This document shows, one piece after another, positions 1-10,997 of a stretch of 64,000 nt of DNA. The notes under the pieces are model-generated. The model made no database searches, was not told the DNA's origin, and saw only the letters and a list, made by a program, of their open reading frames with translations. The translations under genes were made by a program, and so were the position numbers. The stretch comes from Strongyloides papillosus (Eukaryota; Nematoda; Chromadorea; Rhabditida; Strongyloididae), in assembly GCA_005656395.1 (NCBI GenBank), contig SRSI01000004.1, forward strand, positions 372,001 through 436,000, read 5' to 3'. Position 1 is the stretch's first letter; each line of letters opens with the position of its first letter.

Positions 1-1227
1 ATTTTGGTAGGATATTTTCATAGTTCACTTTTTAAAAAGCTCATAACAACAGCTTTTTTAGTTATTAATATTATGTGTTAGAGAACTCAAGAGGATAGAT
101 TACAATACATTAAAAATCAAGTTACATACCATGGAATAGATAAAATTAAGTGTTGTTTAATCATATTTCCAAAGATGTGAAAACAATTTTTTAATATACA
201 GACATATGCAAATCTTTATGTAAAAATTCATTTTCAAATGGTTAGAGAAATATATCGATTGTTTGAAAAATAAACTTTTATATACTTATTTAAAATTAAA
301 TACATTTATACATTTGAAATGAAATTTTTTTATCCTATATTAATTTAATTTAATTTTATATCAAAAGCAGTAAAACATAAAATAGTGTAAGTTGATTTTA
401 ATAAAACATAGTTCAACATCGAAAAAATTTTTCTTTAATCAAACAAATTAATAAATAATAACTAATATTGTACGTAATGTTAATTTGCAATTTAAATGTT
501 CTACAGATGTATAAAAAAAATGATGTTTACAAAAAAATAATGGAATTTATGGTTGTTATTTATAAATTTTTATTTATTTTTTCATGAAGGCACATGACAA
601 GTTTAATTTTTATTGTAAATATATACCTTTTTGAACAATATAATAGTGCTTTTTGAAATTCTTTAAAAGTTTGGGTTTTTTTATCTTTGGCCGAATTTTT
701 CATTTCCTAAGCAACATGCATAAATGGAAAGGTATTTTAATAATAAGCATGCACTTTTAAATAATAAAATTTTTTTAGCATGAATCATTATGGCTTTCAG
801 TATGAATAAAAAAAATTATCATTTTTTAATATTCAATAGCTTAGATTATTTTATAAAACATTTAAATCTGTAAAATCTTGACCTATAATAAAATATATAT
901 TTGCCTAGCTAATAAGGCATTTAACTTAAGTACAAGGTCATAAAATATCAAAGGTAAATAAAATTTTTATATTTTATTATCTCAATAAGGTAGCATAAAA
1001 TAAAATATTTTACTCATTATTTTAATTATACGAAAGAAAAAAATAGTAAAATATGTTATTTTTTCATATTTTGCACAAATAACACTTATTATCTAATTTT
1101 TAGATATTTTTAAAATTAAATTTTTTAAATGTTTATTGTAAACTTTTATTAACCTTATATATTTAAAGATAAGTAATTTTTTACCATCAATGTCATACGA
1201 CAAGAGATAATTAACTATTTATAATTT

Positions 1228-1298
1228 CATCAATTGTCCCATTAACTTTCTGATTTTTATCACAAAGAGGGTTAATGTGGGAGTGGCAAACGATGATG
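1228..1298. ncRNA. possible stem-loop upstream of the 1413-1502 hairpin
   Basis: A 5' arm (1228-1246) reading CATCAATTGTCCCATTAAC can pair with a 3' arm (1271-1298). The paired blocks are ATTAAC with GTTAAT, TCCC with GGGA across a two-base bulge, and CATCA with TGATG at the base. The 3' arm carries about nine unpaired bases. It is one of the few GC-richer patches in this desert and lies about 115 bases from a better hairpin, so a clustered primary transcript is possible. Pairing is imperfect and this could be chance. Confidence 0.25.
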
Positions 1299-1412
1299 TT
1301 AGTTTATACATAAGTTAAAATAAGGATACTTAATTTTCAGTTCATTTTATTATTCCTAGTTTATGTTGTGTGTTATACTTCCATAGTCATAGTTTTTTTA
1401 TATTGTATGAAA

Positions 1413-1502
1413 AAAGATTCTTATTTTAAAGGTGTGGTCGTCGCCATTATATCGACAGAAGTGATATATGGCACGTACACCATCTTCAAAATTTTTATCT
1501 TT
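1413..1502. ncRNA. pre-miRNA-like hairpin, no family recognised
   Basis: About 90 nt fold into one long imperfect stem. From base to tip the paired blocks are AAAGAT (1413-1418) with ATCTTT (1497-1502), ATTTT (1423-1427) with AAAAT (1488-1492), GGTGT (1431-1435) with ACACC (1477-1481), CGT (1439-1441) with ACG (1473-1475), GCCAT (1443-1447) with ATGGC (1468-1472), and ATATC (1449-1453) with GATAT (1463-1467). A 9-base loop closes the stem. Interruptions are small internal loops and bulges, as in animal pre-miRNAs. The arms are much GC-richer than the flanks. Neither arm nor its complement matches a miRNA I know. The 3' arm (TGATATATGG...) resembles but does not match the miR-50/62/90 seed. 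The expressed strand cannot be told from sequence. Confidence 0.55.
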
Positions 1503-2970
1503 ATTTCTCATACAGTAGATATAATGAAACAATTAAATATTTCTATAAGAACAAGAAAAACACCTTTTTTTGAAAGATTATATATTCATTTGTTTTTTTT
1601 ACATTCAAAATAGTCTTGTAAGCTAAAAATTGTTTTTATACCTTTATTAGTCCTTAGTAAATTGAATGTTTGAGCCAAAAAAATTATAATTCGTAGTTAT
1701 AAAGGGAAAGTTTTAAATTACCAGAATAAATCTAAGAGAATATTTCAGTTAACACCTTCAATGGCTATTGTTTACAAAATCAAAATATGTATGTTTTTAA
1801 AATTCAATATTATTATTTCAAATTAAAAGTTATATTTAAATTTTACATTATCATTGATTGTTAAAGACTTTAAATAAAAAAACTTTAAAACTTGCTTCTG
1901 TTTTTACTTTAAAAAAAAGATATAACAATACAATAACTGTTTGAGATTATAAAATATACTATTGATTGCTTATATTTAAACAAATATCCTATTTAATAAA
2001 ATCTATTCAATTTTTTTCCAAAGAACATTATTAGAAAAATTTATTATATCAATATTTGGTACATTCAAAAGTTGAAACAGTTATTTGATTCAACAAAAGA
2101 AGAGTAATAATTTTTTATGTACTTTAATAAAATTAAAAAAACATATAAACAAGCTATGAAATATTTAAAAATTAAACATAAAATAAATGTTATTATAGTT
2201 TTTTTACTAAAAAGATTTTTTTTATTAAGAGTGAAATGTTTATTTTAACACTTTGTTAGAATTTAGTTTTGCTATCTTTTATTTTCTTACCCATCTAGTT
2301 GAATAAATACATAAATATACTACTAATCAGCATTTCATACAAGTATTTTTTTTGTTTTCTATTGTAAAAAACATATAAATTTAATGAAAATGTTGACGTT
2401 CTAAAAAAGAGAACAATTTTCTAAATTATTTTTTAATTTTAAAACAATAAATAACATTAAATTTAAACAATTTTGTTTTAAAAATGCCATCAGAAAGTAT
2501 TATTAAGTTATTTTTTTGCCCTAAATATCCCTGAATAAATTTTGACAATATAAAGTTTTATCTTTGCTTTTCAATTTTTCATAAAAATATATTTGTCTAT
2601 TTGTAGAAGCAATTATAATAATATTTTTGTTATTTAATCTTTTTCCAAGTATGATAGATTTATAACAAATTAAGATGATTAAACTTTTAATAGTTTTTAT
2701 AATATAATAACTGTAATTACAATAATTGTGTTTGTTAAAAGAAAAACATAAATTATAACAAAAAAATATTTTTTAAAATGTTGAAGTTCTTCCATAAAAT
2801 TTGTAAAAACATTTAAGATCAAAAGAAAAAATTATAAGGAAATAAAATTTTATTGTATTTAAAATAAAAACAGAATATTGAAACATTTTCTTGCTACCGT
2901 ATAAAATGTATATCTCATTATATTTAAAATATATTTTAATCATAGCAACAATTACTTGTATAAATAAATG

Positions 2971-3027
2971 ATATTTTGAAAGAGCATCTTACAAGGATGA
3001 AATGTTTGTTGAAACCTTTCAAAATAT
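2971..3027. repeat. 12-bp perfect inverted repeat forming a stem-loop
   Basis: ATATTTTGAAAG at 2971-2982 is exactly complementary to CTTTCAAAATAT at 3016-3027. The 33-base loop contains its own short CATC/GATG pairing. The arms are AT-rich, so chance or a relic foldback element is as likely as a functional RNA. Confidence 0.35.
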
Positions 3028-4999
3028 TTTTGTGACATTTATAATAAATTTAATCTGTTACAAATATTAATTTTATTTTGCGCATCATATTTTAAATAAA
3101 TTTTTAAAATCGTATATAAAACTTTTTTAGACGCTTTATAACAAAATTATTATCACCAAATGCAGCAATTAAAAAAAATACTAATTTTTAGAATTATTTT
3201 TACACCAAAAAACTTTTCCTTTTCAAATCATCACAATTTTGTGTAGATAACTTATCGAGAATAAATTGAAATGTTTTTTTTTACTTTTTGATGGTTGATT
3301 TTTAATTACATATGTATTTTTATAATAAATATAATTTTAGTTAACAACAATATTTATAATATTAAGCTCTATTTCTCACATGTTTAAATAAATTTTTTCA
3401 TTTTAATTATCGTAAATTTAAAGCATTGCATTTCAAAATATCAGAATTAAATATATTAACTTATAATGATGATAAGCAGTATTATTAATTTTATTTACAA
3501 ATAAAATATTATATCTTGTTTTTTTTTAAATTTAGTATAAAACTTTTATTAATAATTTTGAGTAGGAGAAATTATTAATCTATTATCATAACTTTAAGGA
3601 TATTAACTTGTGATCATTCCACAAAAACAAAATTAAACTTCTTCTAAAAACAACACTTGTATCATACATGATTAATATAAATGAACTTTTTTCAATAATC
3701 TATTTACATTTTATCAATTTTTTTTCAAAAATAAAAGCTATTTAAGAAGGATTAATATATATTATTCATGATAATAAATGTAGATTTTGTCTTTTTCACC
3801 TATACATAATATATTTTTTATTAATTATTCTGTGAAAAAGTACAAAATAACTATACATTTTATGAATTGTAATTTTTTCATTAGATATTAATATAGAAAT
3901 TATAGTACCTTTTATCCTTCATGTAGTTGAACATTATTTTGGTTTAAAGAAAGATAAGTTTTAAAAAGGATTAGAAAAATTTATTTTAACATAAAGTAAT
4001 TAAAATGGTACTCTATGGAGAAACAATGAACTCTGAAGGTATTTGCGATTTTAAACATTTTTTCTAACATATTGAAGTGTATAATTTTCATGTATCATAA
4101 TTTAAATTTATGTTGTCTACTTTATAAATAACTACTATATCTTATTAAAGATAACTTTTAAAAAATGCTTTTTTGAGACATTAATATATATCATCAATAA
4201 TCAAACAATGAAATTTAGAAATACAATAACATGTTATTTCAAAAAAGCTAGGTATATCATGCGATTAGATAAATATATAAATTTAAAATCTTTCTAAAAA
4301 ATTAAAGAAACATTATTTGATGAAATATAATTTAACATTCTTTAAAATGATAAAGTTAAACTTACCCTCAATAGAATTGATAATTTAGAACTTAAATTAA
4401 AAAAATTTTTTTAAATATTCATTGGTGTTTTTTTATTTAATTTAAGAATTTCTCATTTATCTATTTTAATTTAAAATTTTAACACAAAATTCTACTTTCA
4501 AAACAAAAAAAATCGTCTGAATATGCAGATTTTGTCAAAGAATATTAAAATTTTTTATTTTATTTTACAAAGAAATTGTTGGTAAAGTGTTTTTTAATAC
4601 AGTTTATTTTAAGTTTGCAGGTTGTTAGTAAGCTAAAATTTATTTCAAACACGTTTGCATTTTACAATATCACTTCAAACAAATTACTATGTTTGGAATC
4701 TTGCAATATCTGTCTCTTTATGCAAGGAATAATTAAAATTAATTTCTATTTCATAATATTAAATGTATTTTGGATTGTTTTCTACTTAAAGCTGTAAAAT
4801 ATATTTATATAGTTTTTCTTAATATCGTTTTAAGTTGTTTATCACTTATCGTTTAAAATTATTAAGAAAAATTTCTTTATTTATTTTTCTTCAAATAAAA
4901 ATATAATTCTTATAAAAATATTACTTAATATTCATAGAATAATTTTAACTTGTAGAAATCTAGTATATAATAAGTCATTAAAAAGTATTTGCATCCTTA

Positions 5000-5959
5000 C
5001 ACAGAAAAAAAAAATGGGAAAAATTTTGACAAATCTATCTGAAATGCAAAAAAATTTCCCACCTATTTAAAAAATCAACATTTATTCAAATTTTAAAATT
5101 GTTGAGCGACAGCAAAAATGTTTAAAACGATAAAAAATAATAGGTTGTCGCAGAATTTTGCTGTTTTTTTTTACAAAATTGCACATGTTTTATATTTTAA
5201 GTAGTATAACTTTTATTTAATCTTAACGTTTTTGATATAATCCTAATCTTAGGATCTATTTTTATTTTAATATACATGAAATACACTGTTAGAACTCAAT
5301 TTCATGTAAAGTTGTTAAGTTTTAACAAAACTCATTGTCCTAAACAATATACTAGCAAGAATAAATATAAAAAATACATAATAATAATAACAAAAAGCCA
5401 AAAATTATTTCCTAACCACACTAAGCATTAATAATATTTAAAATATTATCTTATTATTTGTTTTTATATTAAGTTTATATACGTAGATGATATTTTTTTA
5501 CTATAGATAAAAATTCATATAATATCATAACTTTTCATAAATTTAATTTTCTAAATAGAACCATTAAAGTCATTACAAAAACTTTTCGGCCTTCCGAAGA
5601 ATGTAATTTTATAATAAAAAGTGTAATTATTAATAACTCAAACTTTTCAAACTTATTAATAAAAATATTTTGGTATGTTCAGAATTGCTTTTTACAAAAG
5701 CATTTATAATCTCACATAAAATTAAATTCTAATCTTATATTTAAAAAAGTATTTGTAGAAAACAGTCTAAGTTTTAAAATACCAATAAATATAAAAAAGA
5801 TTATAAACTTATTTCAATAACTAATTAATTATCGCTTTAATTTCTATGTACCATATAATTGAATAAAATTAGTCGCAAATCAAGAAAATTCAAATTTTGT
5901 TAGGTGGGAAAAATTTATTACATTTTACGCAAAAATGCTTCCCAATTTTTTTTTGTGTG
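5000..5959. mobile_element. non-autonomous inverted-repeat element (MITE-like), TA-flanked
   Basis: The segment is bounded by imperfect terminal inverted repeats of roughly 70 bases. The left end reads CACAGAAAAAAAAAATGGGA and the right end, on the complementary strand, CACACAAAAAAAAATTGGGA. Both arms then continue through matching A/T tracts to a shared TTTCCCACCTA-type block near 5063 and 5900. Both ends are flanked by TA (4998-4999 and 5960-5961), consistent with a TA target duplication of the Tc1/mariner type. Each arm can also fold on itself because it carries both TGGGAAAAATTT and a CCCA complement. An inner hairpin uses GCGACA near 5106 and TGTCGC near 5147. No transposase coding is visible, so it would be non-autonomous. 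Confidence 0.5.
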
Positions 5960-7481
5960 TAAAAGTTATTTATTTATTTGCAACCATAAATATAATCAAA
6001 AATAAAAAATAGATCTTTTTAAAAATACTATAGATAATAACATTTTAATATTATTCATTTCAAATTAAAAAAAAGATAAACACATTTGGTCTATTAGATA
6101 AAAAAATAGTAAATTTTTTACTTGAGAATATATATAAAACTATAATTGAGAGTTTGTAAAGTTAATAATTTTCATCAGTATAATTTAAGTAAACATAAAA
6201 TGTTACGTCAAACAAATTTATTAATTTCTAGCAAATCCAAATATATTATGATATGTAAAAACATATATAAATTAATTTCAATAATATGTCAGAGATATTT
6301 TTGTTATGAGATAAAAGTAATTATAAATGATAGAAAGTAAAGAGGAATCAAAAAATAAAAATTTATCTTATTTAGTTTTTAGAATTTTTTATTTTAAAAA
6401 AACAATGAAATTAAGGTGAAAAAAAATATATTTGTTTTATCCTAGTTCCAACATCACCATATTAAATTAATACCTAGCCTTATTATAGTACTAAAAAACT
6501 CTATTTTGAAATTAAATAAAAAATTCATTTATAAAGATTCATTGGTGAAGTCTAATTGTTTATAACATTTATAACTTTTAAAAGTACATTTACTATTTTT
6601 ATGATAATTAAAACCGAGGAATTTTAAATGACATCATTTCTAATTAAATAACTTTATTTAAAATTATTGAGAACAAAAGTCATAAATATAGTGAATGAAT
6701 GATGTAAACCATATTTATTTTTTAAATCTTTTCTCTAAATAAAAATAGTTTTATTTTGCATTTTTACTACCACTCCCCAAAAAAATTATTTCTTCAAATC
6801 ACGTTCATACCATCTGTCACATTAAATTTTTTAACAAAATACTAATTGATAATAAATAAAATGATTTAATTACATTTTTATTTTAAAACACTATTAAATT
6901 CTAAAGGAAATGTATAGAAATTATATGTACTTAAAAAAGTGTGTACAAAAAATTGATTAAGTAAAAAATCAAAAAAAATTTAACATATCTTTCACCACAT
7001 GGTAAAAGAAGAATTGTTGTTTGTGTTATTGAATATCAATTTTCAAACGCATTACAAAATGTACTAGTGGGAAGACACGGCTAAGAAAAGTTGTAGAGGG
7101 TAAAAGTTTTTTCCATCAGTCGGTGATTGTAATTTATTATTCGTTTGAATATTTGGATATTGATACATTATCAATAAAAAAAATTTCGTAAATGTAAGAA
7201 TTGCAGAATATGAATATATATTGTAATTGCGAGGTTTAAAAAATGCTATATTCAATATAAAAAGTTTGAATATTACACAAACATAGTAGTGAAATAATAG
7301 ATATCTAATCGTTCTGCACCAATTTTCATCTTTTAATAAAAAAAATTCCCAATTTCTTATTGATATCACTAAAAAAACTGACTAATATTTTTTTTCTTTC
7401 TTTTAATAAAAAAACAATGAAAATAAAAATTGATATAACACATGTATGGATTATAATGAAATAATTTTGTTCCCATTTTTC

Positions 7482-8694
7482 TTAGCATGACAAGATATCA
7501 TCAATACTTTTTCCATCAATTTTTGCTTTTTGCCATTGTTCATAATATGGACTTTCTTTGAATGTACGTATCTTGCGTTTGATACCTGATGGTGTATCCA
7601 TATAAACATTATCCTCAGATTTTGACATTGACTCAAAATCATCACCAAATTTTTCTAACATTTTAACACAAAACTTAATATCTCTTGGTAAAAGTTTATG
7701 AGTTCTTTGGCGGCTTCCACCATTATGATTCAATTGTAATTTTGTTGGTAACCTATTTTCAGCAGACCCTAAAGCAGTTTGAACAATTTTATTAACACTA
7801 TCAAAGAATGAATTTCCAGATGCTGAAACACGAGAAGGTGATCCTGATTTGTTTTGTGGTGGACTTGGTGATCCAGTACTATGATTAACATTATTAAAAT
7901 CGATTCCACTATCAACAGAAGCTTTCTAGAAAATATAGTAATTTTTTTATAATATAAAAAGTTCTGTATAATTAAATAAACAGGTATATGTATTTATGAT
8001 AACAATCCTATTTAACGATATAAAATTTTAATTGTTTACTTACCATTCCTGTATCATCATTCTTGGTATTAACATCAACAGTAAGTGGATTTTCTACAAC
8101 TTCGATTTGAACAGAATCAATTTTTTTCTCAACTACTGGAATACTCTCCACTTTTACAATTCTTTCTTTTTCTTCAACCTTTACAATGTCAATTATTTCA
8201 TTCTTTTTTTCTACTTTTTGTTCAACAGCTTTTGGTTCAGGTTTAACTTTAACCTTAACCTCTGATTTTTTAATTTCATTTGTATTTTGTTTTGGTTTTT
8301 CGTTTACCTTTTCATTTGATTTCTTCTTTGGTTGATATTTAACAGATTCCTCTTTACTCTTATTGGTCTAAAAAAACATTTACAGTGTAATTATTTTAAA
8401 CAGTTACTTTTAGATTTTCCTTGTTTGTCTCAATTTTCTCTTGTGGTGCATTGTAGACAGCGTTATGTTTAATAACCTAAAAAAGATTTATTATTTATAT
8501 TAAAACAAAATAGAATGATAAATAAATACCGAGGAAAAATTAACAACAATTTCATTTTTCTCTGAACTATAAGTTGTCTTCTTCCATTCCTTATAAGCGA
8601 ATATGGCCTTTTTAGCAGACTTCTTCTTATGACTTTTATTTTGATAGGCATGCTTTGAAATGTGATTTCTCTTAACACTCTTAGCGGAACGCAT
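7482..8694 (-). CDS. nop16: NOP16-like nucleolar ribosome-biogenesis protein
   Basis: Four exons (8694-8530, 8476-8408, 8367-8044, 7925-7482) join in phase 0 into 333 residues. All introns are GT-AG, of 53, 40 and 118 nt. The last 70 or so residues match the C-terminal part of NOP16: a LLPRDIKF segment, then FGDDFESMSKSEDNVYMDTP, then a basic IKRKI stretch and a tryptophan near YYEQWQKAK. The N-terminus is strongly basic with an aromatic FAYKEW segment that recalls the family start. NOP16 works in the nucleolus in assembly of the 60S ribosomal subunit. The middle (about residues 80-240) is low-complexity and rich in K, E, V and S, making the protein longer than human NOP16 as I recall it. A TTTTAG acceptor sits three bases before the ATG. 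It fits either spliced-leader trans-splicing or a cis-splice from an upstream exon (see 10965-10997). Confidence 0.8.
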
Positions 8695-10571
8695 TTTCTA
8701 AAATGTTTTAAATTTGAATTCTAAAAATAAATAGAATAAATACATGTACAATTACTATAATATAAAAAATAAAACAATAAACGCAATTAAAAAATGTTTT
8801 GTAAATATAATAAATTTTGACAGTCAAAAAGTAGTGGCTCTATAAAATCGTAATTATATAAAAAAACAGATGAAAGAAATTGATTAAATTGTTTATAGAA
8901 AAAGTTATAGAGACATCTACTGGAGCTAAAGAACAAAGAAAAAATTAATTTTATATTTTAGAGGTCATATAGAGGAAAGTAAAAAGTACCAATGAATAAA
9001 TGCAACAAAGTAGAAAAAAAATTCCATTGACCTTTTGATTTCATTGAATGTATTATGTTGTGGATATTTTTATTATAAAATAAGAAAAATATAAGAGGTT
9101 TTAAAAATACAAAGATTAAATCATTTTTTTTTACACTACCTTCAATAGTCTTTTTCACTCACATGTGATATTTTGTCAATATGTAAATGACAAATATGTG
9201 TTGTTCGAAACGACCTTTGCTAGTTATTAAGTTACTACGAATAAGTATATTTAAATTTAAACATACTGCACTGAAATGTAAAGTAAATTTTTTTAAATGT
9301 TAAAAAAAACTATAAATCTTGTAGAGAAAAATTTTTTTAAAACTTCTTCAAATAGAGAACAACCTTTTTTATGTTAAATATATACACTGAAAGAAACGTA
9401 AAAAAAGTATGTGAATCTGAAAATTTTTAACAAATATTTAAATTACCACCTCACTATCAATTGAGGGGATGATAAATAATATTTACATTTTGAAATACAC
9501 AATACTCCTAGCAACAATTAGTTTGTAATGCAAGCGTAAAAGTATTTGAAGAAAAATGAATAAATTTTTATAATAATAAGACAATTATAAATAATATTTA
9601 ATTTTAAAACTTTTTTAAATATAAAATGAAATAGAATTGATAGTAATAATTGAAATTTATTCTATCAATAAAAGAATTAAAAATTATTCTTTTTGATGAT
9701 GTAGAAAAATATGATACTTCTAAAATTTGATAGTGTTAACTAAAAATTTTTAAACAATGCATATTTTTTTAATCATCTCTACTATATATATATTCATTTC
9801 ATCATAATAACTTTTATTAGTAAATTCTTACGAAACAGCAGATATAACTATAATATTTTGGCGAAAAAATAATAACAAAGAAACAAGTTTTTATAATTCG
9901 TTATTAAATGTTTCATACATGAAAATAAATTTTAATTTTGAAATTTCATTATATCTTTAAAAATGATTATGGTTACCCTGTCATAAAACAATAGCTTTAT
10001 TTTAGAAGAAAATGTATATGGAAATATAGTAAAAAAGTGTGGTAATTTAGAGATGAGATAAAAAAAATATGTATGTTATTTACGTATATATGCATATTAT
10101 GTTCTAAAAATGTAATAAAAACAAAAAAAAATTGAATAAATAATATGGGGAAATAAAAACATCCAAGGGTGATGAAGGCATCTAATTTGCTATGATTTTT
10201 TTTAAACTACAATATCGTAATATTTTACATTCAATATATAACACATTTTTCTGACTAATATACATATACCCATTGGCAAGTATATATAACTTGAGAGTGT
10301 TTTTACATTAAAACTGATTATTAAAAATTTAAGTCGATACATTTATTTACTTCTTAACTCTATTTTAATAGGGAAAAAACCCTTTAAAATATGAATGTTG
10401 AAAAACAAATTTTTCGTTATGATGAAACATACATCTGTCTATCCATAGAAACATTTCTATATATTTAATATTATAAAAAATTGTAGGTTTATTTTTATTA
10501 GCCAAAATAGCTTATCATCATTATTATTATTTTAATTATCATACATACATCGTAAACATTTATTTTCTAAA

Positions 10572-10574
<3 letters not shown>

Positions 10575-10602
<28 letters not shown>
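10575..10602. repeat. (AT)14 microsatellite
   Basis: An uninterrupted run of AT dinucleotides. It is the longest pure dinucleotide repeat I noticed, and likely polymorphic in length. Confidence 0.9.
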
Positions 10603-10605
<3 letters not shown>

Positions 10606-10964
10606 AAAAGAGTTAAATGATAAAATGAATAAGAGAATAAAGGTTCAAAAATTATTTAGAGAAAATAAGATTTATAATTTTTATTTGGGTTCTCAGTATA
10701 ATATATATTTATGTTTAATGATGTTTGTTTTCAATAGAATTAGATAAATCAAACATCTTTGGCGGTTTAAATGAAAGAAATGTATTATAATAAAACCTAG
10801 AAATTTTACGGTAAAATACAATTATATTTTTTTTATCTATTCTCACTAGTCATTTGTAAAAGTTATGATAAAGCATCTTTTTCAACAGAAATGTAATAAA
10901 AAATCAAAGACTAAAAAAATTCAATTGAAAATGTAGATCATAGATAGAAATAAAGATTACTTAC

Positions 10965-10997
10965 ATGCGCATCAGAATCGAATAATTGAGAAGACAT
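10965..10997 (-). CDS. candidate orphan first exon (11 codons)
   Basis: On the minus strand an ATG at 10997 opens 11 codons reading MSSQLFDSDAH and ends at a strong donor, GTAAGT (10964-10959). The preceding sequence is purine-rich (GAGGAGAGAAAA), like a 5' leader. The base composition is richer in C and G than the surroundings. No matching downstream exon is obvious within 2 kb. The next acceptor that keeps frame is at 8698/8697, immediately before the NOP16-like ATG, and would add these residues plus a lysine to that protein across a 2.27-kb intron. It could also be the start of another gene or a chance motif. Confidence 0.35.

Larger units (their letters stand above)
1..7481. other. AT-rich intergenic desert
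   Basis: I see no convincing protein-coding gene here. The open frames are short, rich in F, I, N, K and Y, and lack splice or signal features. The non-random content is two hairpins near 1228-1298 and 1413-1502, a 12-bp inverted repeat at 2971-3027, and an inverted-repeat element at 5000-5959. The rest is AT-rich sequence with homopolymer runs. Confidence 0.7.

Noticed and set aside
1368..1613. 81-codon open frame in the desert
   Set aside because: It overlaps the strong hairpin at 1413-1502, which explains its GC-richer centre. It has no splice or signal evidence.
7064..7369. 101-codon minus-strand open frame downstream of the NOP16-like gene
   Set aside because: Low-complexity, aromatic-rich translation typical of AT-rich noncoding DNA. 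It starts without context and has no recognisable motif.
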